DNA of 64,000 nucleotides, taken from NCBI GenBank assembly GCA_022825265.1, contig JAJDXE010000004.1:106343-170342 (forward strand). The letters are read 5' to 3'. The position numbers and the translations under genes are program-made. The notes beneath the pieces are model-generated. The model did no database searches. It was not told the DNA's origin and saw only the letters and a program-made list of their open reading frames with translations. The DNA is from Dehalococcoidia bacterium. GTDB taxonomy: Bacteria; Chloroflexota; Dehalococcoidia; Bin125. Numbering within the stretch: the first letter of the stretch is position 1; each line of letters opens with the position of its first letter. Below are positions 10,182 through 17,915 of this stretch, piece after piece.

Positions 10182-10876
10182 GTCACCGGCCGGCGCTGCT
10201 GCACCGCAGTCAGCACGAGATTCACCAGGAAGGCCAGCACGACCAGCACCAGCGACAGTGCGATCGCCACCTCAAAGTTCCCCCGCCCCGTCTCCAGCAC
10301 CGTTGCTGTGGTCAGCACTCGCGTCTCGCCCGCCAGATTCCCTCCCACCTGCATCGACGCGCCGACCTCCGAGATCGCCGCCCCGAACCCCCCCATCACC
10401 GCGGCCAGCAGACCCAGCCGAGTCTCCCTGACCAGCAACCAGAGGACTTGCAAGCGATTCGCCCCCATCGCCCACATCTGGCCAATCAAACGAGGATTCA
10501 CCGACTGGATCGAGGCCAGCGAGAAGCCCACCACCAGCGGCAGACTGAGCAGAAGCTGAGCAACGACCATCGCGGTTGGCGTGTAGATCAGGTTCAGGTC
10601 CCCCAGCGGACCGGTCCGCCACAGGATCAACGCCACCAGCAGACCAATCACCACCGGCGGCATTCCCATCCCTGTATTGACCGCCGCGACGATCAGTCCC
10701 CGGCCCCAGAAGCGCCGCAGCGCCAGCACCGCGCCCAGCGGAATCCCGATCAACAGCGCCAGCGCGGTCGCCGCCGACGAGATCGCCAGCGTCCGCAGCG
10801 TGATCTCGATGATCTCGCCGTCGCCCGACCACCACAACCGGGCCGCCTCGCGGATCCCGTCCCAGATCAAATCCAT
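10178..10876 (-). CDS. tupB: tungstate-type ABC transporter permease
   Basis: 232 aa with about five or six membrane helices. The EAA loop (GANRLQVLWLLVRETRLGLLAAVMGGFGAAISEVG) is the ATPase-contact region of binding-protein-dependent permeases. The segment VGGNLAGETRVLTTATVLETGRG is characteristic of the TupB group. It lies 28 bp after tupA and overlaps tupC by 4 bp. Confidence 0.85.
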   Translation of the reverse strand: MDLIWDGIREAARLWWSGDGEIIEITLRTLAISSAATALALLIGIPLGAVLALRRFWGRGLIVAAVNTGMGMPPVVIGLLVALILWRTGPLGDLNLIYTPTAMVVAQLLLSLPLVVGFSLASIQSVNPRLIGQMWAMGANRLQVLWLLVRETRLGLLAAVMGGFGAAISEVGASMQVGGNLAGETRVLTTATVLETGRGNFEVAIALSLVLVVLAFLVNLVLTAVQQRRPVT

Positions 10877-10904
10877 GGAGCGATCTTATCTGCGGACGCC
10901 CTGC

Positions 10905-11819
10905 TCAGTTGGCAGCCCCGCCTCGAGCGGAAATCGCCTCTTCCGTGTCGTCCGCGGCCGGAATGAACAGCGGCTGACGATACTCCTCCAACCGGAACTT
11001 CCCGATCACCGCCTGGATGTCCGAGCGCACAAGAAACTCGGCAAACTGCTGCGCGGCCACCGTGTTGATCCGCCCCTTGTCCCCGTTGACCTCCATCACG
11101 CTGTAGAAGTTCAATAGTGTTGAGTCGCCTTCGACCAGGATCACCAGATCGGAGATGTCTTCCAGGAGCGCGAGGTATGTGCCGCGATCTGTCAGCGTGT
11201 AGGCGCCGCGCTGGTTGGCGACGGTCAGCGTCGCCGACATCCCCTGCCCGACTTCGAGATACCAATCGCGGCCCTCGATCGACGGATCGATGTGTACGGC
11301 GCTCCAGAGGTCCAGTTCCTTCTTATGGGTGCCGCTGTCGTCGCCGCGCGAGGCGAACTCGCAAGGCCCGCCGACGCAGAACGCGAAGATGTTCGCCAAC
11401 GCAATCGCCGCATCCGTCATCCCCGCAACACCCGCCGGATCATCGGGCGGCCCCACGATCACGAAATCGTTATACGCTACAAGCGTTCTGCTAGTCACAT
11501 CGCCCGCCGCCAGCAGCTCCAGTTCCGCTGCCGGTGCATGAGTCAGGAGCACATCGGCATTGCCCTCGACGCCCATCCGCAGCGCTGCGCCCGTTCCGAC
11601 GGCGATGATCTTGACCGAGACGCTGTGCTCGTCCTCAAAGATCGGAACAAGCTCGTCCAGCAACCCCGAGTCGTTCAGCGACGTCGTGGTTGCGAGGATC
11701 AGTTCGTCCTCGTTGTAACCCGGATCGTCGTCGCATGCTGAGGCGAACGCAATGAGCACCGCGAGCAGGAGCGCGGCCAGCCAGCCGAGCAATCGCGTTC
11801 GGCTCCAATGGACTCGCAT
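10905..11819 (-). CDS. tupA: tungstate-type ABC transporter substrate-binding lipoprotein
   Basis: 304 aa. An N-terminal hydrophobic signal ends in a lipobox (FASAC), so the protein is anchored outside the membrane. LATTTSLNDSGLL and SRGDDSGTHKKE are the oxyanion-contact signatures of the TupA family, and LTDRGTYLAL is also typical. TupA proteins bind tungstate with high affinity, and some relatives take molybdate. The gene follows cysN by only 6 bp on the same strand, so it is probably in one operon with sulfate activation genes. That leaves open whether this copy sees another tetrahedral oxyanion. Confidence 0.85.
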   Translation of the reverse strand: MRVHWSRTRLLGWLAALLLAVLIAFASACDDDPGYNEDELILATTTSLNDSGLLDELVPIFEDEHSVSVKIIAVGTGAALRMGVEGNADVLLTHAPAAELELLAAGDVTSRTLVAYNDFVIVGPPDDPAGVAGMTDAAIALANIFAFCVGGPCEFASRGDDSGTHKKELDLWSAVHIDPSIEGRDWYLEVGQGMSATLTVANQRGAYTLTDRGTYLALLEDISDLVILVEGDSTLLNFYSVMEVNGDKGRINTVAAQQFAEFLVRSDIQAVIGKFRLEEYRQPLFIPAADDTEEAISARGGAAN

Positions 11820-11825
11820 GGAGGG

Positions 11826-13130
11826 CTATTCCCCTGAGGTGATCATCCCTGCGCCGACGGTCGCGGAGGTCGCTTCATCAATCAGGATGAAGGCGCCCGT
11901 CTCCCGCGATTCATCGTATGGGTCGACCGACAAAGGCGCCATGAGCCGCAGTCGCACCCGACCGATCTCGTTCAGCGACAACTGCGACGCCGTCAGGTCG
12001 TACTCAAGCGTGTTCACGTCCAACCGTGCGCCGATCTCTTCCACCATCGCCCGAGTCGTCTGCGTGGTCTGCTTGACCACCAATCGATCACGGCCGCGCA
12101 ACGGCACGCGCTCGCTCATCCAGCAGATATGCGCATCAATCGATGTTGCCGCAATCGGAGGATGGTCGGCCGACACGATCATCGAACCTCGCCGCACATC
12201 AAGCTGGTCCGCGAGACGAACCGTGACCGCCATCGGTGGCGAGGCCTCGGCCAACTCCTGGTCGAACGCGTCGATCCCCGCAATCGTCGTCTCCGCGCCC
12301 AGTGGCATCACCTTCACCCGATCGCCAACCCGAAGCACACCCGATGCCACCGTGCCCGCATAACCGCGATAGTCATGATGCGACTCCCGCAGCGGACGGA
12401 TCACATACTGCACCGGAAACCGCGACGCGTGATGCTGCGGCGGATCCGAAGCCTCCAACGTCTCCAGCAACTCCAGCAGCGGCGGTCCCGGATACCACGA
12501 CATCCGCTCCGACGGCTCCACCACCCAGTCGCCCAGCTTCGCCGAGATCGGAATCGCGCGAACATCGGTCACGCCCATCCGACCCGCAAATCGGGTCAAC
12601 TCCTCGGCGATCTGCTCAAAGACCGATTGGTCCCAGCCAACCAGGTCCATCTTGTTCACGCACAGGACGAAATGACGAATCCCCAGCAGATTCGAGAGAT
12701 ACGCATGCCGCCGGGTCTGCTCAAGCACCCCGCGACGCGCGTCGACCAGCAACAACGCCGCATCGGCCGTCGAGGCGCCCGTCACCATGTTCCGCGTGTA
12801 CTGCACGTGACCCGGCGTGTCCGCAAGGATGAACTTGCGCCGCGGAGTCGAGAAGTAGCGATATGCCACATCGATCGTGATGCCCTGCTCACGCTCCGAG
12901 CGCAAGCCGTCCGTCAGGTAGGCGAGATTGACGTCATCTTCACCGCGAGTACGCGAGGTTCGCTCAATCGCCTCCATCTGGTCGATGAACGTCTGCTTGG
13001 AGTCAAACAGCAGCCGACCGATCAACGTCGACTTGCCGTCGTCAACCGATCCGGCAGTCGCCAGCCGCAGCAGGGTCCGACGATCCGGACCAAGCGGGTC
13101 AAGTGGATCGGCCAGCGTTTCCGTCGCCAC
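11826..13130 (-). CDS. cysN: sulfate adenylyltransferase subunit 1 (GTPase)
   Basis: 434 aa. An EF-Tu-like GTPase with G1 GSVDDGKST, G3 DTPGHVQYTRNM and G4 NKMD. It couples GTP hydrolysis to adenylyl transfer by CysD, making APS from sulfate and ATP. There is no C-terminal APS kinase (CysC) fusion, and no cysC or APS reductase is seen nearby. It starts at a GTG that directly abuts the cysD stop codon. Confidence 0.93.
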   Translation of the reverse strand: MATETLADPLDPLGPDRRTLLRLATAGSVDDGKSTLIGRLLFDSKQTFIDQMEAIERTSRTRGEDDVNLAYLTDGLRSEREQGITIDVAYRYFSTPRRKFILADTPGHVQYTRNMVTGASTADAALLLVDARRGVLEQTRRHAYLSNLLGIRHFVLCVNKMDLVGWDQSVFEQIAEELTRFAGRMGVTDVRAIPISAKLGDWVVEPSERMSWYPGPPLLELLETLEASDPPQHHASRFPVQYVIRPLRESHHDYRGYAGTVASGVLRVGDRVKVMPLGAETTIAGIDAFDQELAEASPPMAVTVRLADQLDVRRGSMIVSADHPPIAATSIDAHICWMSERVPLRGRDRLVVKQTTQTTRAMVEEIGARLDVNTLEYDLTASQLSLNEIGRVRLRLMAPLSVDPYDESRETGAFILIDEATSATVGAGMITSGE

Positions 13131-14024
13131 TTAGAAGTACCCCTCGCGCTTGCGATCCTCCATCGCCGCCTCCGAGAATCTGTCATCGGCCCGCGTCTCG
13201 CCCCGTTCGGTGATCCGCGTCGCGGCAATCTCCGCGACCACTGCCTCCAACGTCTCCGCCTCCGACATCACACCGGCCGTACAGGTCATGTCGCCGACCG
13301 TCCGGAAGCGAACCCTGGCCTCGAAGCAATCCTCGCCCGGCAGCCGAGGCACGAAATCCGATGCCGGAAACAGCATCCCGTCGCGCTCAAACATCGATCG
13401 CTCATGAGCGAAGTAGATCGAAGGAATCTCAAGCTCCTCGCGCTTGATGTACTGCCAGACATCAAGCTCGGTCCAGTTCGACAGCGGGAACGCGCGAATG
13501 TGCTCGCCGCGAGTCAGCCTGCCGTTGTACAGATTCCACAGCTCGGGTCGTTGATTCGACGGGTCCCACTGACCAAAAGCATCCCGGAACGAGAAAATCC
13601 GCTCCTTTGCCCGGGCCTTCTCCTCATCCCGCCGCGCGCCGCCGAACAGTGCGTCGAAGTTGTGCTCCAGGATCGCATCCAGCAGCGTCACGGTCTGCAA
13701 GCGGTTGCGAGACGCGCGAGGCCCAACCTCTTCAACCACCCGGCCCTGGTCAATCGAGTCCTGGACCGAGGCCACGATCAGCTCCACCCCAAGCTCGGCC
13801 GCCCGCCGGTCGCGGAACTCGATCGCCTCCGGGAAGTTGTGCCCCGTGTCGACGTGCATCACCGGGAACGGAATCCGCGCCGGCCAGAACGCCTTCTCCG
13901 CCAGCCGCAGCATCACGATCGAGTCCTTGCCGCCGGAGAACAGCAGGCAGGGACGCTCAAGCTCAGCCGCAACCTCGCGAATGATGTGGATGCCCTCAGC
14001 CTCAAGCCAGGACAACGTATCCAA
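13131..14024 (-). CDS. cysD: sulfate adenylyltransferase subunit 2
   Basis: 297 aa from the chosen TTG, very close to the usual CysD length of about 300. LFSGGKDSIVMLRLA is the PP-loop that binds ATP; MHVDTGHNFPEAIEFRD and FGGARRDEEKARAKERIFSFRD are CysD signatures. With CysN it makes adenosine 5'-phosphosulfate. Homology begins at LDTLSWLEAEGIHIIREVA, directly after a two-hairpin repeat. The TTG at 14024 has GGGGGGAGAGG about 6 nt upstream, donated by the repeat. A longer form from the ATG at 14096 would translate the repeat. First gene of the cysD-cysN-tupA-tupB-tupC run. Confidence 0.9.
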   Translation of the reverse strand: MDTLSWLEAEGIHIIREVAAELERPCLLFSGGKDSIVMLRLAEKAFWPARIPFPVMHVDTGHNFPEAIEFRDRRAAELGVELIVASVQDSIDQGRVVEEVGPRASRNRLQTVTLLDAILEHNFDALFGGARRDEEKARAKERIFSFRDAFGQWDPSNQRPELWNLYNGRLTRGEHIRAFPLSNWTELDVWQYIKREELEIPSIYFAHERSMFERDGMLFPASDFVPRLPGEDCFEARVRFRTVGDMTCTAGVMSEAETLEAVVAEIAATRITERGETRADDRFSEAAMEDRKREGYF

Positions 14025-14031
14025 CGCTCTT

Positions 14032-14080
14032 CCTCTCCCCCCGTGAGCGGGGGGAGAGGTCACGGAGTGACAGAGGGGGG
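14032..14080 (+). repeat. two-hairpin GC-rich dispersed repeat, copy 4
   Basis: Hairpin 1 has arms CCTCTCCCCCC and GGGGGGAGAGG. Hairpin 2 has arms GTCAC and GTGAC. Tail AGAGGGGGG. Read on the minus strand it directly precedes cysD and supplies a purine-rich ribosome-binding site. The AT-richer segment from 14083 to 14229 is the divergent control region of cysD and the MOSC gene. Confidence 0.9.
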
Positions 14081-14229
14081 TGTCCGCTGTGCCCATCTTG
14101 TCTGCGAACCTCTCTCGTTCAATCATGACAAACATTACTAGATCACTCATATATGAGGCATTAGCTAGGCTGCGGGCCAGTGCAAGAAAACACACAGGCA
14201 ACAAAACCTGTCAATTGAATGGACATGCC

Positions 14230-15108
14230 ATGCCAGTCGGCGAGTCAGTCGGAACCGTGAGTCAGCTCTGGCGCTACCCCGTCAAGTCAATGGGTGGCGA
14301 GCAAATCGAGTCCGCTCAAATCGATGGGAACGGCGTCGCTGGCGACCGCGGCTGGGCCGTCCGCGAGATCGAAGCCGACGTTACCCGCAACGCTCGAGAG
14401 ATGCCCAGGCTGCTTCAGTTCGCCGCCGCCTACGCGGAGTCACCCGGCTTCGACAACCGCTCCCCGGCCGTCACAATCACCACCCCAGACAATGACCAGG
14501 TCCAGTCGTCCGATGCCGACCGCAACCAGCGGCTCAGCGACATCCTCGGTCGTCCTGTCCTGCTCACGCCGCTGCATCCCGCCGACGACCTCGCCTGGTA
14601 CGCGCGCGCGCCGATGCCGGAAGGCGTCGACCCGATGCAGGCGCTGCGCCAGATCATGGGCATGGAAGAGGACGATCCGCTGCCCGACTTCTCCGGACTG
14701 CCGCAGGAGCTCCAGGGATTCTCCACCCCGCCAGGCACCTACTTCGACTGCTACCCGATCCACATCATGACCACGTCGTCACTCAGCACGCTCGCGTCCG
14801 TCGGCGGCGGTGACGATGTCGACGTGCGCCGCTTCCGGCCCAACGTCCTGATCGATACCGGCAACGCTGAAGGTCTGCTCGAGGTCGATTGGACTGGCAA
14901 GAAGCTGCGACTCGGCGAGGTCGTGATCGAGATGAAGACAACCACCGTGCGCTGCTCAGTTCCAGCCCACGCGCAGCGAGACTTCGGCAACAGCCGAGCC
15001 GTAGGCCGCGCCCTCATCGAGAAGACCAAGCAGCACCTGGGCAGCTACTGCAACGTCCTCGAAGGCGGCATCGTCAACCTCGGAGACACGGTCGAGCTAA
15101 TCGACTAG
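14230..15108 (+). CDS. MOSC-domain protein
   Basis: 292 aa. The N-terminal beta-barrel (VGTVSQLWRYPVKSMGGEQ, then GDRGWAV) and a C-terminal MOSC domain with RFRPNVLID and a conserved Cys (about residue 242, TTVRCSVP) match the MOSC_N-MOSC architecture. Such proteins bind molybdenum cofactor or carry sulfur, as in mARC reductases and Moco sulfurases. The position, divergent from sulfate activation and tungstate uptake genes, fits a role in Mo/W cofactor use. No reductase partner domain is present. The ATG is chosen from homology; there is no clear Shine-Dalgarno. It overlaps the next gene's stop codon by 4 bp. Confidence 0.82.
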   Translation: MPVGESVGTVSQLWRYPVKSMGGEQIESAQIDGNGVAGDRGWAVREIEADVTRNAREMPRLLQFAAAYAESPGFDNRSPAVTITTPDNDQVQSSDADRNQRLSDILGRPVLLTPLHPADDLAWYARAPMPEGVDPMQALRQIMGMEEDDPLPDFSGLPQELQGFSTPPGTYFDCYPIHIMTTSSLSTLASVGGGDDVDVRRFRPNVLIDTGNAEGLLEVDWTGKKLRLGEVVIEMKTTTVRCSVPAHAQRDFGNSRAVGRALIEKTKQHLGSYCNVLEGGIVNLGDTVELID

Positions 15109-16616
15109 CCCTCTTCGGAGTCGCCACCGCGCGAAACCAGCGACACCACCTCGGTATCGGGGTGGAACGCTTGCCAGGCGAACCAGAAGTGGTCCGAGTG
15201 GATCACGCGGGTCAGTTGCGAACCGGCAAGCTCGCCTTCGATCGCCCTGCCGAAAATGTCCCAGACCGAGCCCGTCTGATCGTCGACAAAGGTCTGTCCA
15301 TCGTCGGCGGGATTCGGCGCGAAGCTCAGCTTCTGCCCATCCAGCGAGGTCTGGAACACCGCGGTCGTGCCGACTTCCCGCGCATCTCGCATGATCCCGG
15401 AGTCCAGAATCGAGAGTGCCCCCGGCGTCCAGAACACGACCAGGTCAATGCCGTCGAATGAATCGTGAACGACCCGTTCCTGCTCAAGCGTGGACCAGGC
15501 GTATGCGATCGCCGCGCCCGACGGTCCCTCGATGCTGACTACGCGCTCAGCCGGCGGCAGGCGTTCGTCAATCGTGTCGCGGTCAAAGAAGAACCCGTAC
15601 GGCCCGCCAAACTCGGGATTGTCATACCCTTGGTACGGATTCTGGCCGTATGGACGCTCCCAGCCGGTGTCACGAGACATCACCAGCGCGTCGGGGAACG
15701 CAGAACGCAACTGACCAACCGTCACCACCGAGGCCGGAACGTACGTCAACCGAGCCCCCACCATCGTTCCGACAATCGCCCGGCCCGACGACTGCTGCCA
15801 CAGCGACTCTGTGTTGCGGTCGTACATCACGAGGTCCGAGTTGCGCAGCAGCCCGGACACCCCGAACTTGAGCACTTCTTCCCCGATCTGCGACTCAAAC
15901 GCAATCGCCGTATTGCACAGCGGGCAGAACGTCACCGTGACCGGGATCCCACCGATCGTGTCGTTGACGATCTCATGCCAGGTCAGGATCTCCAGCGGAA
16001 ATCCACGCACGTCGCCGTTGACGTTGACCTGTACCAACGGCACGTTGTCCGTGTAGACCGCCGACGCCTCCTCCAGCGTCCAGTACAGCGGGCCCGAGAT
16101 TGCAGGAATCGCATCACGCCCCGCTCCCTGCGACAGTTCGTCCAGGTCGACGATCCGCAGCCCCCACTCCGTCCCCCAGTCGAGACCGAAGTACTGCGGA
16201 CGCTCAAAGTCACGAACGATCGGAATGCCCTCAGCCGTCTCTGTCGCATCGCGAGGCAGGAAGGTCGGTGTCGTCGGAAACTGCTGAACCGTCTGTTCTT
16301 CCTCTTCCTGCTCGGCCGCCTGCGCAACCGGCTCCTCCGTCTGAGCCTGCTCAGTCTGAGCGCTCTCCTCCGCCTGCGCTTCCTCAGCGTCCTGGACATC
16401 GTCATCAGCCTGCGCAGCCTGTTGCTCCTCCTCCTGCGACGCCGCCCTTCCCGCCTGTCGGCTGCTCTCCTGGTCCTGCTGTTCGGTTGCAGCGACCGAT
16501 TGCTCTGGGACCGCCTCCTCGATCTCATCGCTACAGGCAGGCAACGCCAACGCCGCGATGCCAACCACCACGCCAGCGATACCGACTGTTCGCGCAAGGT
16601 TTCGTATGCTCCTCAT
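15105..16616 (-). CDS. DUF3179 lipoprotein
   Basis: 503 aa. The signal peptide ends in lipobox LPAC (C28). Residues 30-115 are a Gln/Glu/Ala-rich linker. The core contains TWHEIVNDTIGGIPVTVTFCPLCNTAIAF with a CPLC pair, GLLRNSDLVMYDR, and SRDTGWERPYGQNPYQGY, the recognised segments of the DUF3179 family (unknown function, extracytoplasmic). The CPLC pair could bind metal or form a disulfide. I chose the ATG at 16616 because TATGCT sits 7 nt upstream (leaderless); an in-frame ATG at 16628 is possible. Confidence 0.8.
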   Translation of the reverse strand: MRSIRNLARTVGIAGVVVGIAALALPACSDEIEEAVPEQSVAATEQQDQESSRQAGRAASQEEEQQAAQADDDVQDAEEAQAEESAQTEQAQTEEPVAQAAEQEEEEQTVQQFPTTPTFLPRDATETAEGIPIVRDFERPQYFGLDWGTEWGLRIVDLDELSQGAGRDAIPAISGPLYWTLEEASAVYTDNVPLVQVNVNGDVRGFPLEILTWHEIVNDTIGGIPVTVTFCPLCNTAIAFESQIGEEVLKFGVSGLLRNSDLVMYDRNTESLWQQSSGRAIVGTMVGARLTYVPASVVTVGQLRSAFPDALVMSRDTGWERPYGQNPYQGYDNPEFGGPYGFFFDRDTIDERLPPAERVVSIEGPSGAAIAYAWSTLEQERVVHDSFDGIDLVVFWTPGALSILDSGIMRDAREVGTTAVFQTSLDGQKLSFAPNPADDGQTFVDDQTGSVWDIFGRAIEGELAGSQLTRVIHSDHFWFAWQAFHPDTEVVSLVSRGGDSEEG

Positions 16617-16623
16617 AGCTTCG

Positions 16624-16629
16624 AGCATA
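16624..16629 (-). promoter_or_regulatory. putative -10 box (TATGCT) of the DUF3179 gene
   Basis: Minus-strand TATGCT followed by 7 nt and the ATG at 16616. Confidence 0.4.
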
Positions 16630-16701
16630 CGCGCCGCTCCGCCAATCAAGGCCGCGGAGATGCGCTTGAAGTGCACCGCCTGGCCAGACCGGAGCGCCCA
16701 G

Positions 16702-17136
16702 ATGCCCGACGAAGAGTCCAGCGCTGATCCGTCCGAAGATCGCCGTGCGGTGTTGGAAGCCAACCGCGCCTTCTACGAAGCCTTCAACGCGCGCGACGTC
16801 CAGGCCATGGCCGATCTCTGGCAGCGCAGCGACGATGTCACCTGCATCCACCCGCATCGCAACGTCACCATGGGCCACGCCGAGGTCCAGCGAACCTGGC
16901 GCGCGATCTTGACCAATCCCGACCAACCCAAGATCGTCTTCGCCGCCGAGGAAGCACGCGTGGTCGGAGACATCGGCATCGTCGCCGGACGCGAGGTGGT
17001 CGCCGGCGTCCCGATCGTGGCGACCAACATCTACCAGCGCTCGCAGCGTGCCGACCTGACCGACAACGCCGACACCCCCGACAACACCTGGCTGCTCATC
17101 CATCATCACGGCAGCCCGGTCCTCCACACCGAGTAA
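16702..17136 (+). CDS. SnoaL/DUF4440-like NTF2-fold protein
   Basis: 144 aa. The pattern VLEANRAFYEAFNARDVQAMADLW, then DDVTCIHPHRNVTMGHAEVQRTWRAIL, is the small cone-shaped NTF2-like fold. Its members are enzymes or ligand-binding proteins with no single reaction. The sequence ends in a His-containing strand (LLIHHHGSPVLHTE). GGAG precedes the ATG; the frame is open further upstream but the homology begins here. It lies just upstream of bcp on the same strand (35-bp gap). Confidence 0.75.
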   Translation: MPDEESSADPSEDRRAVLEANRAFYEAFNARDVQAMADLWQRSDDVTCIHPHRNVTMGHAEVQRTWRAILTNPDQPKIVFAAEEARVVGDIGIVAGREVVAGVPIVATNIYQRSQRADLTDNADTPDNTWLLIHHHGSPVLHTE

Positions 17137-17171
17137 CAACTCAGTTTGAGAGAACAACGAGAGAGGACGCC

Positions 17172-17642
17172 ATGCCAGTCACGCTCGCCAAGGGCGACCC
17201 GGCCCCCGACTTCCAACTCGCCGACCAGGACGGCAACCAACACAAGCTCGCCGACTACGCCGGCCAGACGGTCGTGCTCTACTTTTACCCGCGCGACGAC
17301 ACCCCGGGCTGCACCAGGCAGGCCTGCTCATTCCGCGACGACATGGACGAGATCGCAGCCGAAGGAGCCGTCGTGCTCGGCGTCTCAACCGACAGTGCCG
17401 AGTCGCACCAGAAATTCATCGACAAGCACCAGCTCAACTTTCCTCTGCTGGTCGACACCGATGCTGAGGTCGCGACCCGCTACGGAGCCTGGGGCGAGAA
17501 GACGCTCTACGGCCGCAAGAGCATAGGAATGACGCGGGCCACCTTTGTGATCGGACCGGACGGCGTTCTGATCAAGGTCTGGAAGCGCGCCAAGGCCGCG
17601 GAGCACGGCCAAGCGGTCCTCAAAGCCTTGAGGACCGCTTGA
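17172..17642 (+). CDS. bcp: thioredoxin-dependent peroxiredoxin (Bcp/PrxQ)
   Basis: 156 aa. PRDDTPGCTRQACSFRD holds the peroxidatic Cys (C47) and the resolving Cys five residues later (C52), the atypical 2-Cys arrangement of the Bcp/PrxQ group. It reduces H2O2 and organic hydroperoxides with thioredoxin-type donors. It is full length, and GAGAGGA lies upstream of the ATG. Its 3' end is also a perfect 13-bp hairpin shared with the convergent small metal-binding gene. Confidence 0.93.
   Translation: MPVTLAKGDPAPDFQLADQDGNQHKLADYAGQTVVLYFYPRDDTPGCTRQACSFRDDMDEIAAEGAVVLGVSTDSAESHQKFIDKHQLNFPLLVDTDAEVATRYGAWGEKTLYGRKSIGMTRATFVIGPDGVLIKVWKRAKAAEHGQAVLKALRTA
17611..17640. terminator. hairpin at the 3' end of bcp, between convergent genes
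   Basis: AAGCGGTCCTCAA (17611-17623) pairs perfectly with TTGAGGACCGCTT (17628-17640) over a 4-nt loop. It overlaps the last bcp codons. No U-tract follows, so termination is inferred; it could act in both directions. Confidence 0.55.
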
Positions 17643-17664
17643 CGTTCGCTCTCTGTGTCAGGGA

Positions 17665-17853
17665 CTAATCGGCGGCGTGGCAGTCGCAGTTGTCGCTGGC
17701 GCAGTTCGAGTCCTCGCAGCAGCAGCAGTGCTCGCTGTGGTCGCAGCTACAGGCGTGGTCGGTCTGGCAGTGGTCGTGCTCGGCCACCTCGGCCGCGCTG
17801 TGCGAGTGGTGCGAGGTGTGCTCGTACCGGTGCGTGTGAGTCTCAGTCGTCAT
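17665..17853 (-). CDS. Cys/His-rich metallothionein-like miniprotein
   Basis: 62 aa containing 10 Cys and 12 His. The N-terminal half is His-rich (THTHRYEHTSHHSH); the C-terminal half is Cys-rich (HACSCDHSEHCCCCEDSNC, then DNCDCH). It is small, soluble and very acidic. Start ATG 17853 is preceded by AGGAGGAG at ideal spacing, so expression is well supported. It lies 62 bp downstream of the CDF zinc exporter on the same strand and close to ZnuA. Zinc or other d10-metal storage or buffering is the likely role. It does not match a classical metallothionein family that I recognise. Confidence 0.75.
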   Translation of the reverse strand: MTTETHTHRYEHTSHHSHSAAEVAEHDHCQTDHACSCDHSEHCCCCEDSNCASDNCDCHAAD

Positions 17854-17915
17854 GGCTCCTCCTCTGTTGCATCGCCACTGTTGGCGAATTGGACGCATGT
17901 GTGGTCGGTCGATCG

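Noticed and set aside
12129..14141. 670-codon plus-strand frame opposite cysN and cysD
   Set aside because: Arg/His/Pro-rich antisense shadow of two certain genes.
14083..14229. Molybdenum-cofactor riboswitch in the cysD/MOSC divergent region
   Set aside because: The segment is AT-richer and regulatory in appearance, but I cannot trace the multi-helix structure of that riboswitch.
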